64,000 nt of DNA from Aquisphaera giovannonii (GTDB lineage Bacteria > Planctomycetota > Planctomycetia > Isosphaerales > Isosphaeraceae): contig NZ_CP042997.1 in NCBI RefSeq assembly GCF_008087625.1, positions 3,720,001 through 3,784,000 on the forward strand, in the 5' to 3' direction. The position numbers and the translations under genes were made by a program. The notes beneath the pieces were generated by a model, which saw only the letters and a program-made list of their open reading frames with translations, searched no databases and had not been told where the DNA came from. Below are positions 8,601 to 16,405 of the stretch, piece by piece (the first letter of the stretch is position 1; each line of letters begins with the position of its first letter).

Positions 8601-11240
8601 GTGCGACAACCACGAGTCCGTGCCCATTTCGAAGTCGCCCCGACCGGGCCGCCGCCCGCCCGCCTCGCCGCCGCCCGCTCCCCTCGCCGGCTCGCCGGGC
8701 TGGCCGTGGCCCTGGCAACCGTCGGGACGCTCGCGGGCCTCGACGCCCGCGCCCAGGCCCCGTCGACGACGGCGCCCGCCGCAGCCGGCGCCGATTCGGC
8801 GAAGTCTTCGGCCGGCGACGGCGGCCCGCTCGCCCGCTATGTCCCGAAGGACAACCTGGTCTTCATGGCGAGCTTCGACGGCCTGGACGCCCACGCCGAG
8901 GCGTGGCAGAAGACGGCCGCATACAAGATGCTCAACACCACGCCCCTGGGCGTGATGCTCGAGGAGGTCGCCGCGCAGCTCCTGGACCGGGCGCTCGAGG
9001 GCGTCCCCAACCGGCGGCTCAACGGCACCGAGGCCGTGGCCCTGCTCGAAACCATCCTCCGCAAGGGCTGGCTGCTCTCCTTCACGGCCCCCGGGAAGGG
9101 CGGCCCCCCGCCGGTCGCCATGCTCGTCTTCCGGGGTATGGCCGCCAAGGAGACGCGGCTCCAGGCGAGCCGGGCCCTGGGCATGCTGATGGGGGCGGAC
9201 AAGCCGCGGACGGAGCGCAGGAAGGGCCGCTTCGTGGTCCTCATCAACGCGGCGGGGACCGCCTGGTGGGCCGAGAAGGACGACATCGTCATCGGCCCCT
9301 CGAAGGAGGGCATCGACTACATCACCGACGTCCTCGACGGCAAGGTGCCCTCGGCGGTGGAACACCCCGTCGTGAAGGAGCTCTCGCAGGCCGAGGGGAC
9401 GTTCCGCCCGGTCCTGACGTGCTTCATGGCGGAGAGCGGGGTGACCGACAGGCCCCTCTCGGGCATCGAGACCTTCGTCCAGACCCTCCATACGTCCGTG
9501 GGCGTCACCCGCCTCGACTACCGCTGGGGCTTCGACGACGACGCGCTGATGAGCGTCCTGCGGCTCAACGCACCTTCGCCCCGGAAGCCCGTGCTCGCGT
9601 TGTTCGACCAGCCCAGGCTGGACACCAAGCAGCTCATCCCGATCCCGGATGGCGTGGATTCGTTCGTCACCGTCTCGGCATCGCCGGCGAAGCTCCTGGA
9701 GTCGATCGCCGAGCTGGACCGCTCCGGTCAGGTCCGCGGCAAGATCGATGAGCTGCTCGAGCGCATCAAGGGGCAGGGCAAGCTCAATATCGAGAAGGAC
9801 CTCCTGGGCAACCTCGGCCCGAGGATGACCCTCTACCTGGCCCCGGGGCGGTCCGCGGCGGCGACCGACGAGGCCCCCAAGGCCGGCCTCGACCTCGGCT
9901 CGCTGATGACGATGATCCAGCCGCTGTTCCCCAAGCCGACGCTCGTGGCCGAGATCCGGGATCCGGTGGCGTTCAACAGGGCGCTCGACGCGACCGTGAT
10001 CGCGATCAACAAGGAACTGAAGGCGATGGCGGTGGAGAAGGCGGCGACCCTGGCCGAGGCGGGCGGCGAGGGACGGCCCGGTCAGGCCGGGGCGCCCCCG
10101 GGCCAGGGGAACGATCGCTCGTCGCGGCGGCGGAGCAACAGGGAGACCCCCGCGCCGGAGCTCCGGCTGGCCCCCGGGGCGGAGACGGTGAAGACCTACA
10201 TGCTCGTCGTCCCCCCCGATTCGCCGATCAAGCTGAACATCCCGGGCCTCCGGCCCACGATCCGCCAGGAGGGCAAGTTCGTCGCCATCGCGTCGACGTC
10301 CGAGGCGGCCCGCGTCGCCATCGATGCGGTCAAGAAGAAGGACTGGAAGCCCTCCGCGGACATCGACCAGGCCCTCGGCCATACGCCCCCCAATTCCATC
10401 CTGCTGGCCGTCGATGACCTGCGATCGACGGCCCCCGGGATCCTGGCCAATCTGCCCGGGACCATCCAGATGCAGGTCAACACGACGATCGCGGTGCTCC
10501 AGTCCCAGCAGGGCATGCAGCCCGGGCAGGTGCCGGGCGGCTATCCCGGGGCGTCCGCCCCCGGCAGCTTCGGCCCCGCCCCGTCCACGCCGCCGGGAGG
10601 CAGCCCCGGCGGCAGGCCCGGGCTGCCCAGGGGCGCGGGGGGCCGGGATCGCGGCCCGAACGCCGAGGGGTTCGACCCGGCGGGCCAGCCCCCCTCGGCA
10701 TACCCCGGCGCCGGCGGCCAGGCCCCGGCCGGCTATCCCGGCTCCGGGGGGCAGCGCCCGCCCGGATACCCCGGCGCCGGCGGCCAGGCCCCGGCCGGCT
10801 ATCCCGGCTCGGGCGGCCCCCAGCCCGGCGGAGCCGGGAACGCCGGCGGGGCCCCGGCGATGATGGAGATCAAGGTGGATCCGTCCAAGCTCCCCAAGGC
10901 GGAGGACCTCAAGGCGCTGATGTTCCCGGGGACCTGCGCCGTCTCCGTGGACGACAAGTCGATCCGGATCGTCATCCGGGAGTCGTTCCCGAATCCCGTG
11001 ACGCTGATGACCTTCGGCGGCGGGGTGGGCGGCTGGTATTACACCGTCTCGCAGGCCGCGCAGAGGGCCCAGCAGGCGGCCGGGGGTGCGGACGGCGCCG
11101 GGGCGGCCCCGGCACCGGGCGGCCCGCCGCAGGCCGGGCCGGGCTCCCCCGGCGGGCCGGCGAGCCCCAGGGGGCGGCCGGGCGGCCCGGCCGGCGCGAG
11201 GGGGCCGGGAGGCCGCGGAATGACTCGCCCGAACGATTGA
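8601..11240 (+). CDS. Large secreted protein of unknown function with Pro/Gly-rich repeats
   Basis: I do not recognise a family with certainty. After a long basic n-region (residues 1-35) there is one hydrophobic segment ending near ALA-type residues, consistent with a signal peptide or anchor. The opening of the mature part (LARYVPKDNLVFMASF) and the alternating helices resemble secreted proteins of the DUF3352 kind, but that is a weak resemblance. A Gly/Pro/Gln-rich segment (about residues 640-760) contains a 22-residue unit repeated nearly exactly, and the C-terminus is again Gly/Pro/Ala-rich. The start GTG at 8601 was chosen because GAGGAA lies about 8 bases upstream. The protein is 879 aa. 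It precedes the ACT-domain gene by 156 bases on the same strand. Confidence 0.7.
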   Translation: MRQPRVRAHFEVAPTGPPPARLAAARSPRRLAGLAVALATVGTLAGLDARAQAPSTTAPAAAGADSAKSSAGDGGPLARYVPKDNLVFMASFDGLDAHAEAWQKTAAYKMLNTTPLGVMLEEVAAQLLDRALEGVPNRRLNGTEAVALLETILRKGWLLSFTAPGKGGPPPVAMLVFRGMAAKETRLQASRALGMLMGADKPRTERRKGRFVVLINAAGTAWWAEKDDIVIGPSKEGIDYITDVLDGKVPSAVEHPVVKELSQAEGTFRPVLTCFMAESGVTDRPLSGIETFVQTLHTSVGVTRLDYRWGFDDDALMSVLRLNAPSPRKPVLALFDQPRLDTKQLIPIPDGVDSFVTVSASPAKLLESIAELDRSGQVRGKIDELLERIKGQGKLNIEKDLLGNLGPRMTLYLAPGRSAAATDEAPKAGLDLGSLMTMIQPLFPKPTLVAEIRDPVAFNRALDATVIAINKELKAMAVEKAATLAEAGGEGRPGQAGAPPGQGNDRSSRRRSNRETPAPELRLAPGAETVKTYMLVVPPDSPIKLNIPGLRPTIRQEGKFVAIASTSEAARVAIDAVKKKDWKPSADIDQALGHTPPNSILLAVDDLRSTAPGILANLPGTIQMQVNTTIAVLQSQQGMQPGQVPGGYPGASAPGSFGPAPSTPPGGSPGGRPGLPRGAGGRDRGPNAEGFDPAGQPPSAYPGAGGQAPAGYPGSGGQRPPGYPGAGGQAPAGYPGSGGPQPGGAGNAGGAPAMMEIKVDPSKLPKAEDLKALMFPGTCAVSVDDKSIRIVIRESFPNPVTLMTFGGGVGGWYYTVSQAAQRAQQAAGGADGAGAAPAPGGPPQAGPGSPGGPASPRGRPGGPAGARGPGGRGMTRPND
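10700..10810 (+). repeat. 66-bp tandem repeat inside coding region
   Basis: A 45-base stretch starting at 10700 recurs identically at 10766, giving a 66-bp (22-residue) period that encodes YPG/AGGQAPAG/YPGSGG units. The near-identity at DNA level suggests recent expansion or slippage within the Pro/Gly-rich linker. Confidence 0.85.
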
Positions 11241-11396
11241 CCCGCCGGATGGCGTCGCGGCCCCGGCGGCGAGGCAGCCGCCTCGCCCCGGAGGCCGCCG
11301 CGAACCACGCCCCGGCCGGCGATCGTCCCGTGGCGCCCGCGCCGGGCCGGCGGGGCGTGCGCCCGATCGTACGCGAACCCTAGCCCAGGAGAGCAC

Positions 11397-11843
11397 ATGA
11401 TGGAGATCGTCCATGAAGTGACCGCCCGCCTCGAGAACAAGCCCGGGCGCCTGGCAAAGATCTGCTCCGCGCTGGCCCAGGAGAAGGTCGATATCCGGGC
11501 CATCGCCGTCATGGAGAGCGACGGCCCGAGCGTCCTCCGATTCGTGACCTCGGACCTGGAGGAGACCCGCAAGACCCTCACGTCCCTGGGCGTGGAGCAC
11601 TCGATCGTCGAGGTCCTCGCCGTCCAGATCGAGGGCCGCCCCGGCGCCCTCTCGAAGGTGCTCGAACGGCTGGCGGAGGAGCATATCAACATCGATTACG
11701 CGTACGCCTCCTCGGCCGGGGGCGGGAACAAGGCCCTGGGCATCTTCCACACGAACAACACCAAGCGGGCGCTCCAGGTCCTCGCCGAGGCCGCGCCCTC
11801 CGCCGACAAGTCCGCCGGCCGCAGGCCCCTGCACTCGCGCTAG
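11397..11843 (+). CDS. Tandem ACT-domain protein
   Basis: Small cytoplasmic protein of 148 aa made of two ACT domains (about residues 2-70 and 72-140). ACT domains bind amino acids or similar ligands and usually regulate enzymes of amino-acid metabolism. The first has the typical start V-T-A-R-L-E-N-K-P-G-R-L; the second has the matching I-E-G-R-P-G-A-L. There is no catalytic or DNA-binding domain, so it is a free-standing regulator whose ligand and partner are unknown. AGGAG lies just before the ATG. It sits 71 bases ahead of rsgA, but no functional link to rsgA is evident. Confidence 0.85.
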   Translation: MMEIVHEVTARLENKPGRLAKICSALAQEKVDIRAIAVMESDGPSVLRFVTSDLEETRKTLTSLGVEHSIVEVLAVQIEGRPGALSKVLERLAEEHINIDYAYASSAGGGNKALGIFHTNNTKRALQVLAEAAPSADKSAGRRPLHSR

Positions 11844-11914
11844 CGAGGGCCGCGCCCCCGGCACCCTCGCCTGCCGGGTCGGGCGAGGCCCACTCCCCCC
11901 GAGCGAGCCCCGCC

Positions 11915-13105
11915 GTGGCCAAGAAGAAGAAGGTCCGCGTCGCCCTCAAGAAGAATCGCCAGAAGAGGACGCGCGCCAACGACCTGACGCGCACCTACGA
12001 GGGCGGCCCGGCCGGCCCCGGCCCGGAGGCGGCCCCCGGGCCGGACGAGGCGGCCACCCAGGAGCGGGTCCGCGCCAAGGGTGACCTGTCGCGATACCGG
12101 ACGATCCTCACCGAGGAGGCGGACGATCCGGGGCGGGCGAAGGCCGGGGGGGCCGCCGAGGGCGCCGCGTCCCTCCGCGCCGTCGATGAGTCCACGAGCC
12201 TCCGGGGCCGGGTCGTCCGCGTCCACGGCCTGGTCTCGATCGTCGAGGCCGACGGCGGCGGCACGTTCCCGTGCCACGTCCGTCGGCTGCTCAAGAGCCT
12301 GGCCATCGACGGGCGGAACGTGGTCGCGGTCGGCGACCGGGTCTGGTTCCGCCCCGCCGGGCGACCCGGCGAGGACGGCCTGATCGAGAAGGTCGAGCCC
12401 CGGGGCGGCGTGATCAACCGCGGCTACCGCAACCGACGGCACGTCATCGCGGCCAACGTGGACACCGTCCTGATCGTCGCGTCCATGGCCGAGCCGCCGC
12501 TGAAGCTCGGCCTCGTGGACCGCTACCTGGTCGCCGCCGAGACCGGCGGGGTGCGGCCGGTGATCGTGCTCAACAAGGCCGACCTGGTGGACCTCGCCCC
12601 GTTCCAGTGGATCGTCGGGCTCTACACGCAGCTCGGCTACGAGACCATCCTCACCTCCGCCCTCGGCCGCGGCATCGACCGGCTCCGGGAGCTGATGGCC
12701 AGCGGCGTGACCGCCGTCTCGGGGCAGAGCGGGGTGGGCAAGAGTTCGCTGCTGAACGCCATCCAGCCCGGCCTCAACCTCAAGGTCCGCGAGGTCTCGG
12801 ATTGGACCTCCAAGGGCAAGCACACCACGACCGCCGCGGAGCTCATCCGCCTGGAGGCCGGCGGCTACGTCATGGACACCCCGGGCCTCCGCCAGTTCGA
12901 GCTCTGGGGCGCCCCCCCGGCCGAGCTCGAGGGCCACTTCGTCGAGTTCCGCCCCTACATCCCCCTCTGCCGGTTCCCCGACTGCACCCACACCCACGAG
13001 GGCCGCTGCGCCGTCAAGGACGCCGTCCACTGGGGCCAGATCCACCTCGGCCGCTACGAGAGCTACCGGCGCCTCTTCGAGCAGAGGCCGCTCGACGTCG
13101 AGTGA
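11915..13105 (+). CDS. rsgA: Ribosome small subunit-dependent GTPase A
   Basis: Circularly permuted GTPase that assists late maturation of the 30S subunit and is stimulated by it. The domain order is an N-terminal basic extension (KKKK, residues 2-30), an OB fold, then the G motifs in permuted order: NKAD (Asn220) before the P-loop GQSGVGKSS (Lys276) and DTPG (Asp321). A zinc-binding C-terminal domain has the ligands Cys352, Cys357, His359 and Cys365 in the C-x4-C-x-H-x5-C spacing of E. coli RsgA. The protein is 396 aa, somewhat longer than usual because of the lysine-rich N-terminus. The GTG start at 11915 has a weak ribosome site, so a later start remains possible. Confidence 0.95.
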   Translation: MAKKKKVRVALKKNRQKRTRANDLTRTYEGGPAGPGPEAAPGPDEAATQERVRAKGDLSRYRTILTEEADDPGRAKAGGAAEGAASLRAVDESTSLRGRVVRVHGLVSIVEADGGGTFPCHVRRLLKSLAIDGRNVVAVGDRVWFRPAGRPGEDGLIEKVEPRGGVINRGYRNRRHVIAANVDTVLIVASMAEPPLKLGLVDRYLVAAETGGVRPVIVLNKADLVDLAPFQWIVGLYTQLGYETILTSALGRGIDRLRELMASGVTAVSGQSGVGKSSLLNAIQPGLNLKVREVSDWTSKGKHTTTAAELIRLEAGGYVMDTPGLRQFELWGAPPAELEGHFVEFRPYIPLCRFPDCTHTHEGRCAVKDAVHWGQIHLGRYESYRRLFEQRPLDVE

Positions 13106-13619
13106 GGTCCACACCCTCTGGGGCGTCCAATAATCCTCCTGGCCGGGCGAACAGGCATGCGAGCGGGCGGTGTCGCGATGCGCCGGCGGCGGCGTGCGGC
13201 ACGCCGCGCCCGCGGAATGGGAGCAGGGGCCGGCCTTTTTCGCGGCGCGATCGACGTCCGAATCGCGTCTAGAAGGTTGCGGGAAGAAGACGGCGGACCC
13301 GGCCCGAAGCGAAGTCCGAGGAGAGAAGCTTGCATTCCCTAAGGAATTCGTTATGACTGGAGAGGATGCGAGATCATCTCTCTCGATCATGCCCCCCGGG
13401 CCGGTTCGCCGGGGGGTCGGGCGGGGCTGACTCACTGAGTCGTCGTGCATGCCCTCGGCCGACATCCGGGGGAAGGGTCTGCCGATCGTGACGGAGGACG
13501 CGGGTGCCCCAGGGCCCGCGTGAGGGGCCGGTGCGCGCGGTCGCGCCTCGATTAGGTCGTTTCCGGGTGATCATGGCCGAGGCGGGTGCGCGCCCGGCCA
13601 ATCCTCAGGGTGGAGTGCC
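13106..13619. other. Intergenic region, 514 nt, no gene recognised
   Basis: GC-rich stretch between rsgA and the WD40 gene. Small open frames in it have no family features. A perfect 8-bp GC stem with a 9-base loop lies at 13392-13416 without a T-run. The WD40 promoter should be near the right end, but I cannot place it. Confidence 0.45.
13392..13416. repeat. GC-rich inverted repeat (hairpin)
   Basis: Perfect 8-base arms CCCCCCGG and CCGGGGGG surround a 9-base loop. It is about 290 bases downstream of rsgA, so it could end rsgA transcription, but no T-run follows. Confidence 0.4.
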
Positions 13620-14768
13620 ATGGGTATGTACCGTCGAGTTGCGGAGGATGCGGTCACGGACGACGTCCTCGCCCCCGAGAGGTCGCGTGTCCGTTCGGGG
13701 AAGGTCCGTTTCTCGATCCTGAGCCGGGAGCTCTCCGCCCTGATCGTCCTCGCCGCGGTCCTTGGTGCCGGGGTCATCTGGGGCGGCCAGGGCGGGCAGA
13801 AAGACGTCGAGGCATCGCGGGGCTTCCCGGCCCATGAAACGCTGCTGGAGTCCATGATCTTCACCTCCGACGGCCAGTCGCTGGCGTCGTGCGGCTGGGA
13901 CAAGCAGGTCAAGATCTGGGACCTGCGGAGCAAGCAGCCCCCGTGGCGCCGGGAGCTCTTCGCCATCAAGCAGGACTGGCACGTCTTCGACGTGACCATG
14001 ACGCCCGACGATTCGCTGCTTGCCAGCGGCGGGGCGGGCGGGCTGAGCGTCTGGGAGGCGGACGGCGAGGGCGGCTGGACGCAGGTCGGCGAGGAGCGGG
14101 GCGTGTCGAGGCGTTGCGTCGCGGCCTCCCCGGACGGCCGCACCCTGGCCAGCGGCGGCGGCGACGGCTCGGTCCGCCTCTGGGACGTCGAGACTCGCAA
14201 GGAAGTCCCCCTCGCGTCGAAGATCCCGGATGAGCCCCGGGCCATCGCCTTCTCGAGCGACAACCGGATGCTGGCCGTCGCCACCTTCGGCGGCGCCTTC
14301 CGGATGTGGGACCTCAAGGCGGAGGGCGGGCCCCGCCCCGTTCCCCTGGACCTCGACTCCGTCCAGTCCTTCGCCTTCCCGCCCGGCGGGCGGCTCGTCG
14401 CACTGGCCCGATCCGGGGACAAGGCGAGGGGCATCGTCGTCTTCGACTACGTCAGCGGGTCGGAGGTCCTCCGCCTCTCGGACAACTCGACCGGGACCTC
14501 GGCCATGGCCGTCTCCGCCGACGGCAAGACCCTGGCCGCGGCCGACAGGGAACGGACGGTCCGACTCTGGGACCTCGCCACCGGCCTGCTCAAGCAGACC
14601 TTCCGCAACGAGGGGGGCTGGATCCAGACCGTCTGCTTCAGCCGCGACGGCCGCCAGCTCGCGTTCGGCGGCAAGAGCGGATACCTCTACCTCCGGACGG
14701 TCGACGCCGAGGGCCGATTCGTGGAGACCACCCCTCCCTCGCAACCGGCCCGCGACGGCATGAGCTGA
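13620..14768 (+). CDS. Membrane-anchored WD40 repeat protein
   Basis: A protein-interaction scaffold rather than an enzyme. A single hydrophobic helix (about residues 36-56) follows a basic, cytoplasmic-looking N-terminus. The remainder holds seven WD-type repeats, each ending in forms such as VKIWDL, VRLWDV, FRMWDL and VRLWDL. Seven blades make one closed beta-propeller, which would lie outside the cytoplasm if the helix is an ordinary signal anchor. The start ATG at 13620 has GGAG 5 bases ahead. No kinase or protease domain is fused to it, unlike many planctomycete WD40 proteins. The protein is 382 aa; its partner is unknown. A strong terminator hairpin follows the stop codon. Confidence 0.85.
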   Translation: MGMYRRVAEDAVTDDVLAPERSRVRSGKVRFSILSRELSALIVLAAVLGAGVIWGGQGGQKDVEASRGFPAHETLLESMIFTSDGQSLASCGWDKQVKIWDLRSKQPPWRRELFAIKQDWHVFDVTMTPDDSLLASGGAGGLSVWEADGEGGWTQVGEERGVSRRCVAASPDGRTLASGGGDGSVRLWDVETRKEVPLASKIPDEPRAIAFSSDNRMLAVATFGGAFRMWDLKAEGGPRPVPLDLDSVQSFAFPPGGRLVALARSGDKARGIVVFDYVSGSEVLRLSDNSTGTSAMAVSADGKTLAAADRERTVRLWDLATGLLKQTFRNEGGWIQTVCFSRDGRQLAFGGKSGYLYLRTVDAEGRFVETTPPSQPARDGMS

Positions 14769-14808
14769 ACCGGCCTTCGCGCGACCGTTCACCTCCCCCA
14801 AGTCACTC

Positions 14809-14849
14809 GGCCTCCCCCGCACGCCTCGGCGACGCGGGGGAGGCCGTTT
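14809..14849. terminator. Rho-independent terminator, 12-bp stem
   Basis: Perfect 12-base arms GGCCTCCCCCGC (14809-14820) and its complement (14834-14845) are followed by GTTTTC. It lies between the ends of the convergent WD40 and Hsp20 genes and may serve both, although the T-run favours the plus strand. Confidence 0.85.
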
Positions 14850-14912
14850 TCGTGAGTACGCCGGTCTAACGGCGGCGACGACCGGACCCGAGGGGACGGG
14901 CGGAACCAGGCC

Positions 14913-15362
14913 TCAGGAGCCCTTGAGCGTGATCTTGCGAGGCCGGGCCTCGGCCTTCCGCGGGAGGGTCAGTCGGAGGACGCCGCCGGAGAGGGTCGCG
15001 TCCACCTTCTCGGAATCCACCGCTTCGGGCAGGCGCAGCGTCCGCTCGAAACGTCCGAACGCGCGGCCGTTGAACAGGTACTTGCGGCCCTCGGGCTCGG
15101 CCCGGCCGGCCTTGATCGTCAGCACGTCGCCGTGGACCGTGAGCTCCACGTCCTTCTCCTCGACGCCGGGGGTGTCCACCTCGATGTACAGGTCTTCCTC
15201 ATCGGCCCACAAGGACATCGGCAGGGGAGCCCCACCGCGGCCTTGCGCGACTGCCGCATCCCCTTCGTCCCCCAGCAACCGATCGAAGAACACGTCCAGC
15301 CTGTTGAAGGGCGTCCCGAGAAACGGCGTGAGCGGCATACGATTGCGACTAACAGGCAACAT
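14913..15362 (-). CDS. Hsp20/alpha-crystallin family small heat shock protein
   Basis: ATP-independent chaperone that holds unfolding proteins. The alpha-crystallin domain spans about residues 45-140 and shows the family blocks VDTPGVEEKDVELTV and GVLRLTLPR. The short N-terminal arm is typical of bacterial class proteins, and the C-terminus (KITLKGS) holds only a minimal anchoring motif. The length of 149 aa is normal. The start at 15362 has a strong AAGGAGAAGGA-type ribosome site. The next ATG, eight codons in, is less likely. No CIRCE element is visible upstream. Confidence 0.95.
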   Translation of the reverse strand: MLPVSRNRMPLTPFLGTPFNRLDVFFDRLLGDEGDAAVAQGRGGAPLPMSLWADEEDLYIEVDTPGVEEKDVELTVHGDVLTIKAGRAEPEGRKYLFNGRAFGRFERTLRLPEAVDSEKVDATLSGGVLRLTLPRKAEARPRKITLKGS

Positions 15363-15700
15363 CTTTCCTTCTCCTTACCGCGAGTTGCTACCTGCGAGCG
15401 TCCCATGTCAACAAGATTCGGGCCGAGAGGATCGGCTTTCATCGCCCCTCGTCCACGAAATCCCAGAGAGGAGCAAGCCGCATGCCATTATGGCCTTTCC
15501 AATAGCAAGTCACTATACTCCATAACATTAGGCAAATTGAATTCGGATATCCACTCGCAAGACTCCTGAGGCGACCCAGCACCGACTGCCATAACAACTT
15601 GTCACACCGCGCAAATAATGTCATTTTGGCACCCCAGAAATTCGTCTGCCGAATGAACAGTTTCAGAGAAGGCAAGGATTCCGAGGCTGGGGCGGTACGC
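15363..15700. other. Lower-GC intergenic region, 338 nt, divergent promoters
   Basis: Between the divergent Hsp20 and metallophosphoesterase genes lies a stretch (about 15480-15660) clearly richer in A and T than anywhere nearby. It contains a candidate minus-strand promoter (listed separately). No gene is recognised. Confidence 0.5.
15512..15541 (-). promoter_or_regulatory. Candidate sigma-70-type promoter for the Hsp20 gene
   Basis: Read on the minus strand, TTCAAT (15541-15536) and TATAGT (15517-15512) are separated by 18 bases, about 150 bases ahead of the Hsp20 start. It rests on hexamer similarity in an AT-rich stretch only. Confidence 0.3.
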
Positions 15701-16372
15701 ATGAAGATTCTGGCGATCAGCGACTTGCATGGCGAGCTCTCCCAGGCCCGCGAGGCGCTGGGTGCGGTCAGGCCCGACGTGGTCCTCTCGTGCGGAGATT
15801 GGGGAGATCCGGGCGAGATCGATGAGGCGGATTTCGGGCCGTTCCTGGATCGAGGGCCCTTGCTGACGACGTTCGGGAATCATGACCCGCGCGACCTGCT
15901 GGCGGCCTTGAGGAACCGAGACGGCTCGCCGGTCCTGATCGGCCAGGGCGAGATCCGCGAAATCGGGGGCCTGAGGGTCGCGGCCATCGGCGGCATCTGG
16001 GCCAAATCGCACAGCAAGCCCTACTACGTCACGGATGAGGACGTGGCCGGGTGGTCGAAGGAGGTGGCGGCACGGGGCCCGATCGACGTGCTCCTCACGC
16101 ACGGCTGCCCGATCGGCATGGCGGACCGCACGCCTTCCGGGCGGCGCGGCGGGCAGCGTTGCTTCGCGGAAGCCTTCCGCACGATCGCCCCGCGGCTCCA
16201 TCTCTGCGGCCATTTGCATGTGGCCCAGGGGCACACGACGCGTGATGGCAGGATGGTCATCAACGTGGGCGCGACGCCGGAAGGCTCGATCGCGATCCTC
16301 GATTTCGACCCCGCGACGGGAGCGCTGGCCGGCCGCCTCGCCAGGGTCGGCGAGGAGGCCGGGCCGGGTTAG
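15701..16372 (+). CDS. Metallophosphoesterase (calcineurin-like)
   Basis: Predicted two-metal phosphohydrolase. The metal-binding motifs are in order: SDLHGE (Asp8, His10), CGDWGDP, GNHD, LTHGCP and GHLHVAQGH near the C-terminus. The protein is 223 aa, in the range of small YfcE-like phosphodiesterases and related enzymes. There is no signal peptide, so it should act in the cytoplasm. The start at 15701 (MKILAISDLHG) is where family members usually begin; the ribosome site is weak, and an in-frame Met 15 codons upstream exists. It is convergent with the membrane ATPase gene, 33 bases away. The substrate is unknown. Confidence 0.9.
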   Translation: MKILAISDLHGELSQAREALGAVRPDVVLSCGDWGDPGEIDEADFGPFLDRGPLLTTFGNHDPRDLLAALRNRDGSPVLIGQGEIREIGGLRVAAIGGIWAKSHSKPYYVTDEDVAGWSKEVAARGPIDVLLTHGCPIGMADRTPSGRRGGQRCFAEAFRTIAPRLHLCGHLHVAQGHTTRDGRMVINVGATPEGSIAILDFDPATGALAGRLARVGEEAGPG

Positions 16373-16405
16373 CGCCGCGTGGCCGCCCGGGGGGCTCGCG
16401 TCGGC

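Noticed and set aside
8499-11864. Very long minus-strand frame opposite the secreted protein
   Set aside because: No motif and Arg/Leu/Gly-rich; opposite a gene with a good ribosome site, so a shadow frame.
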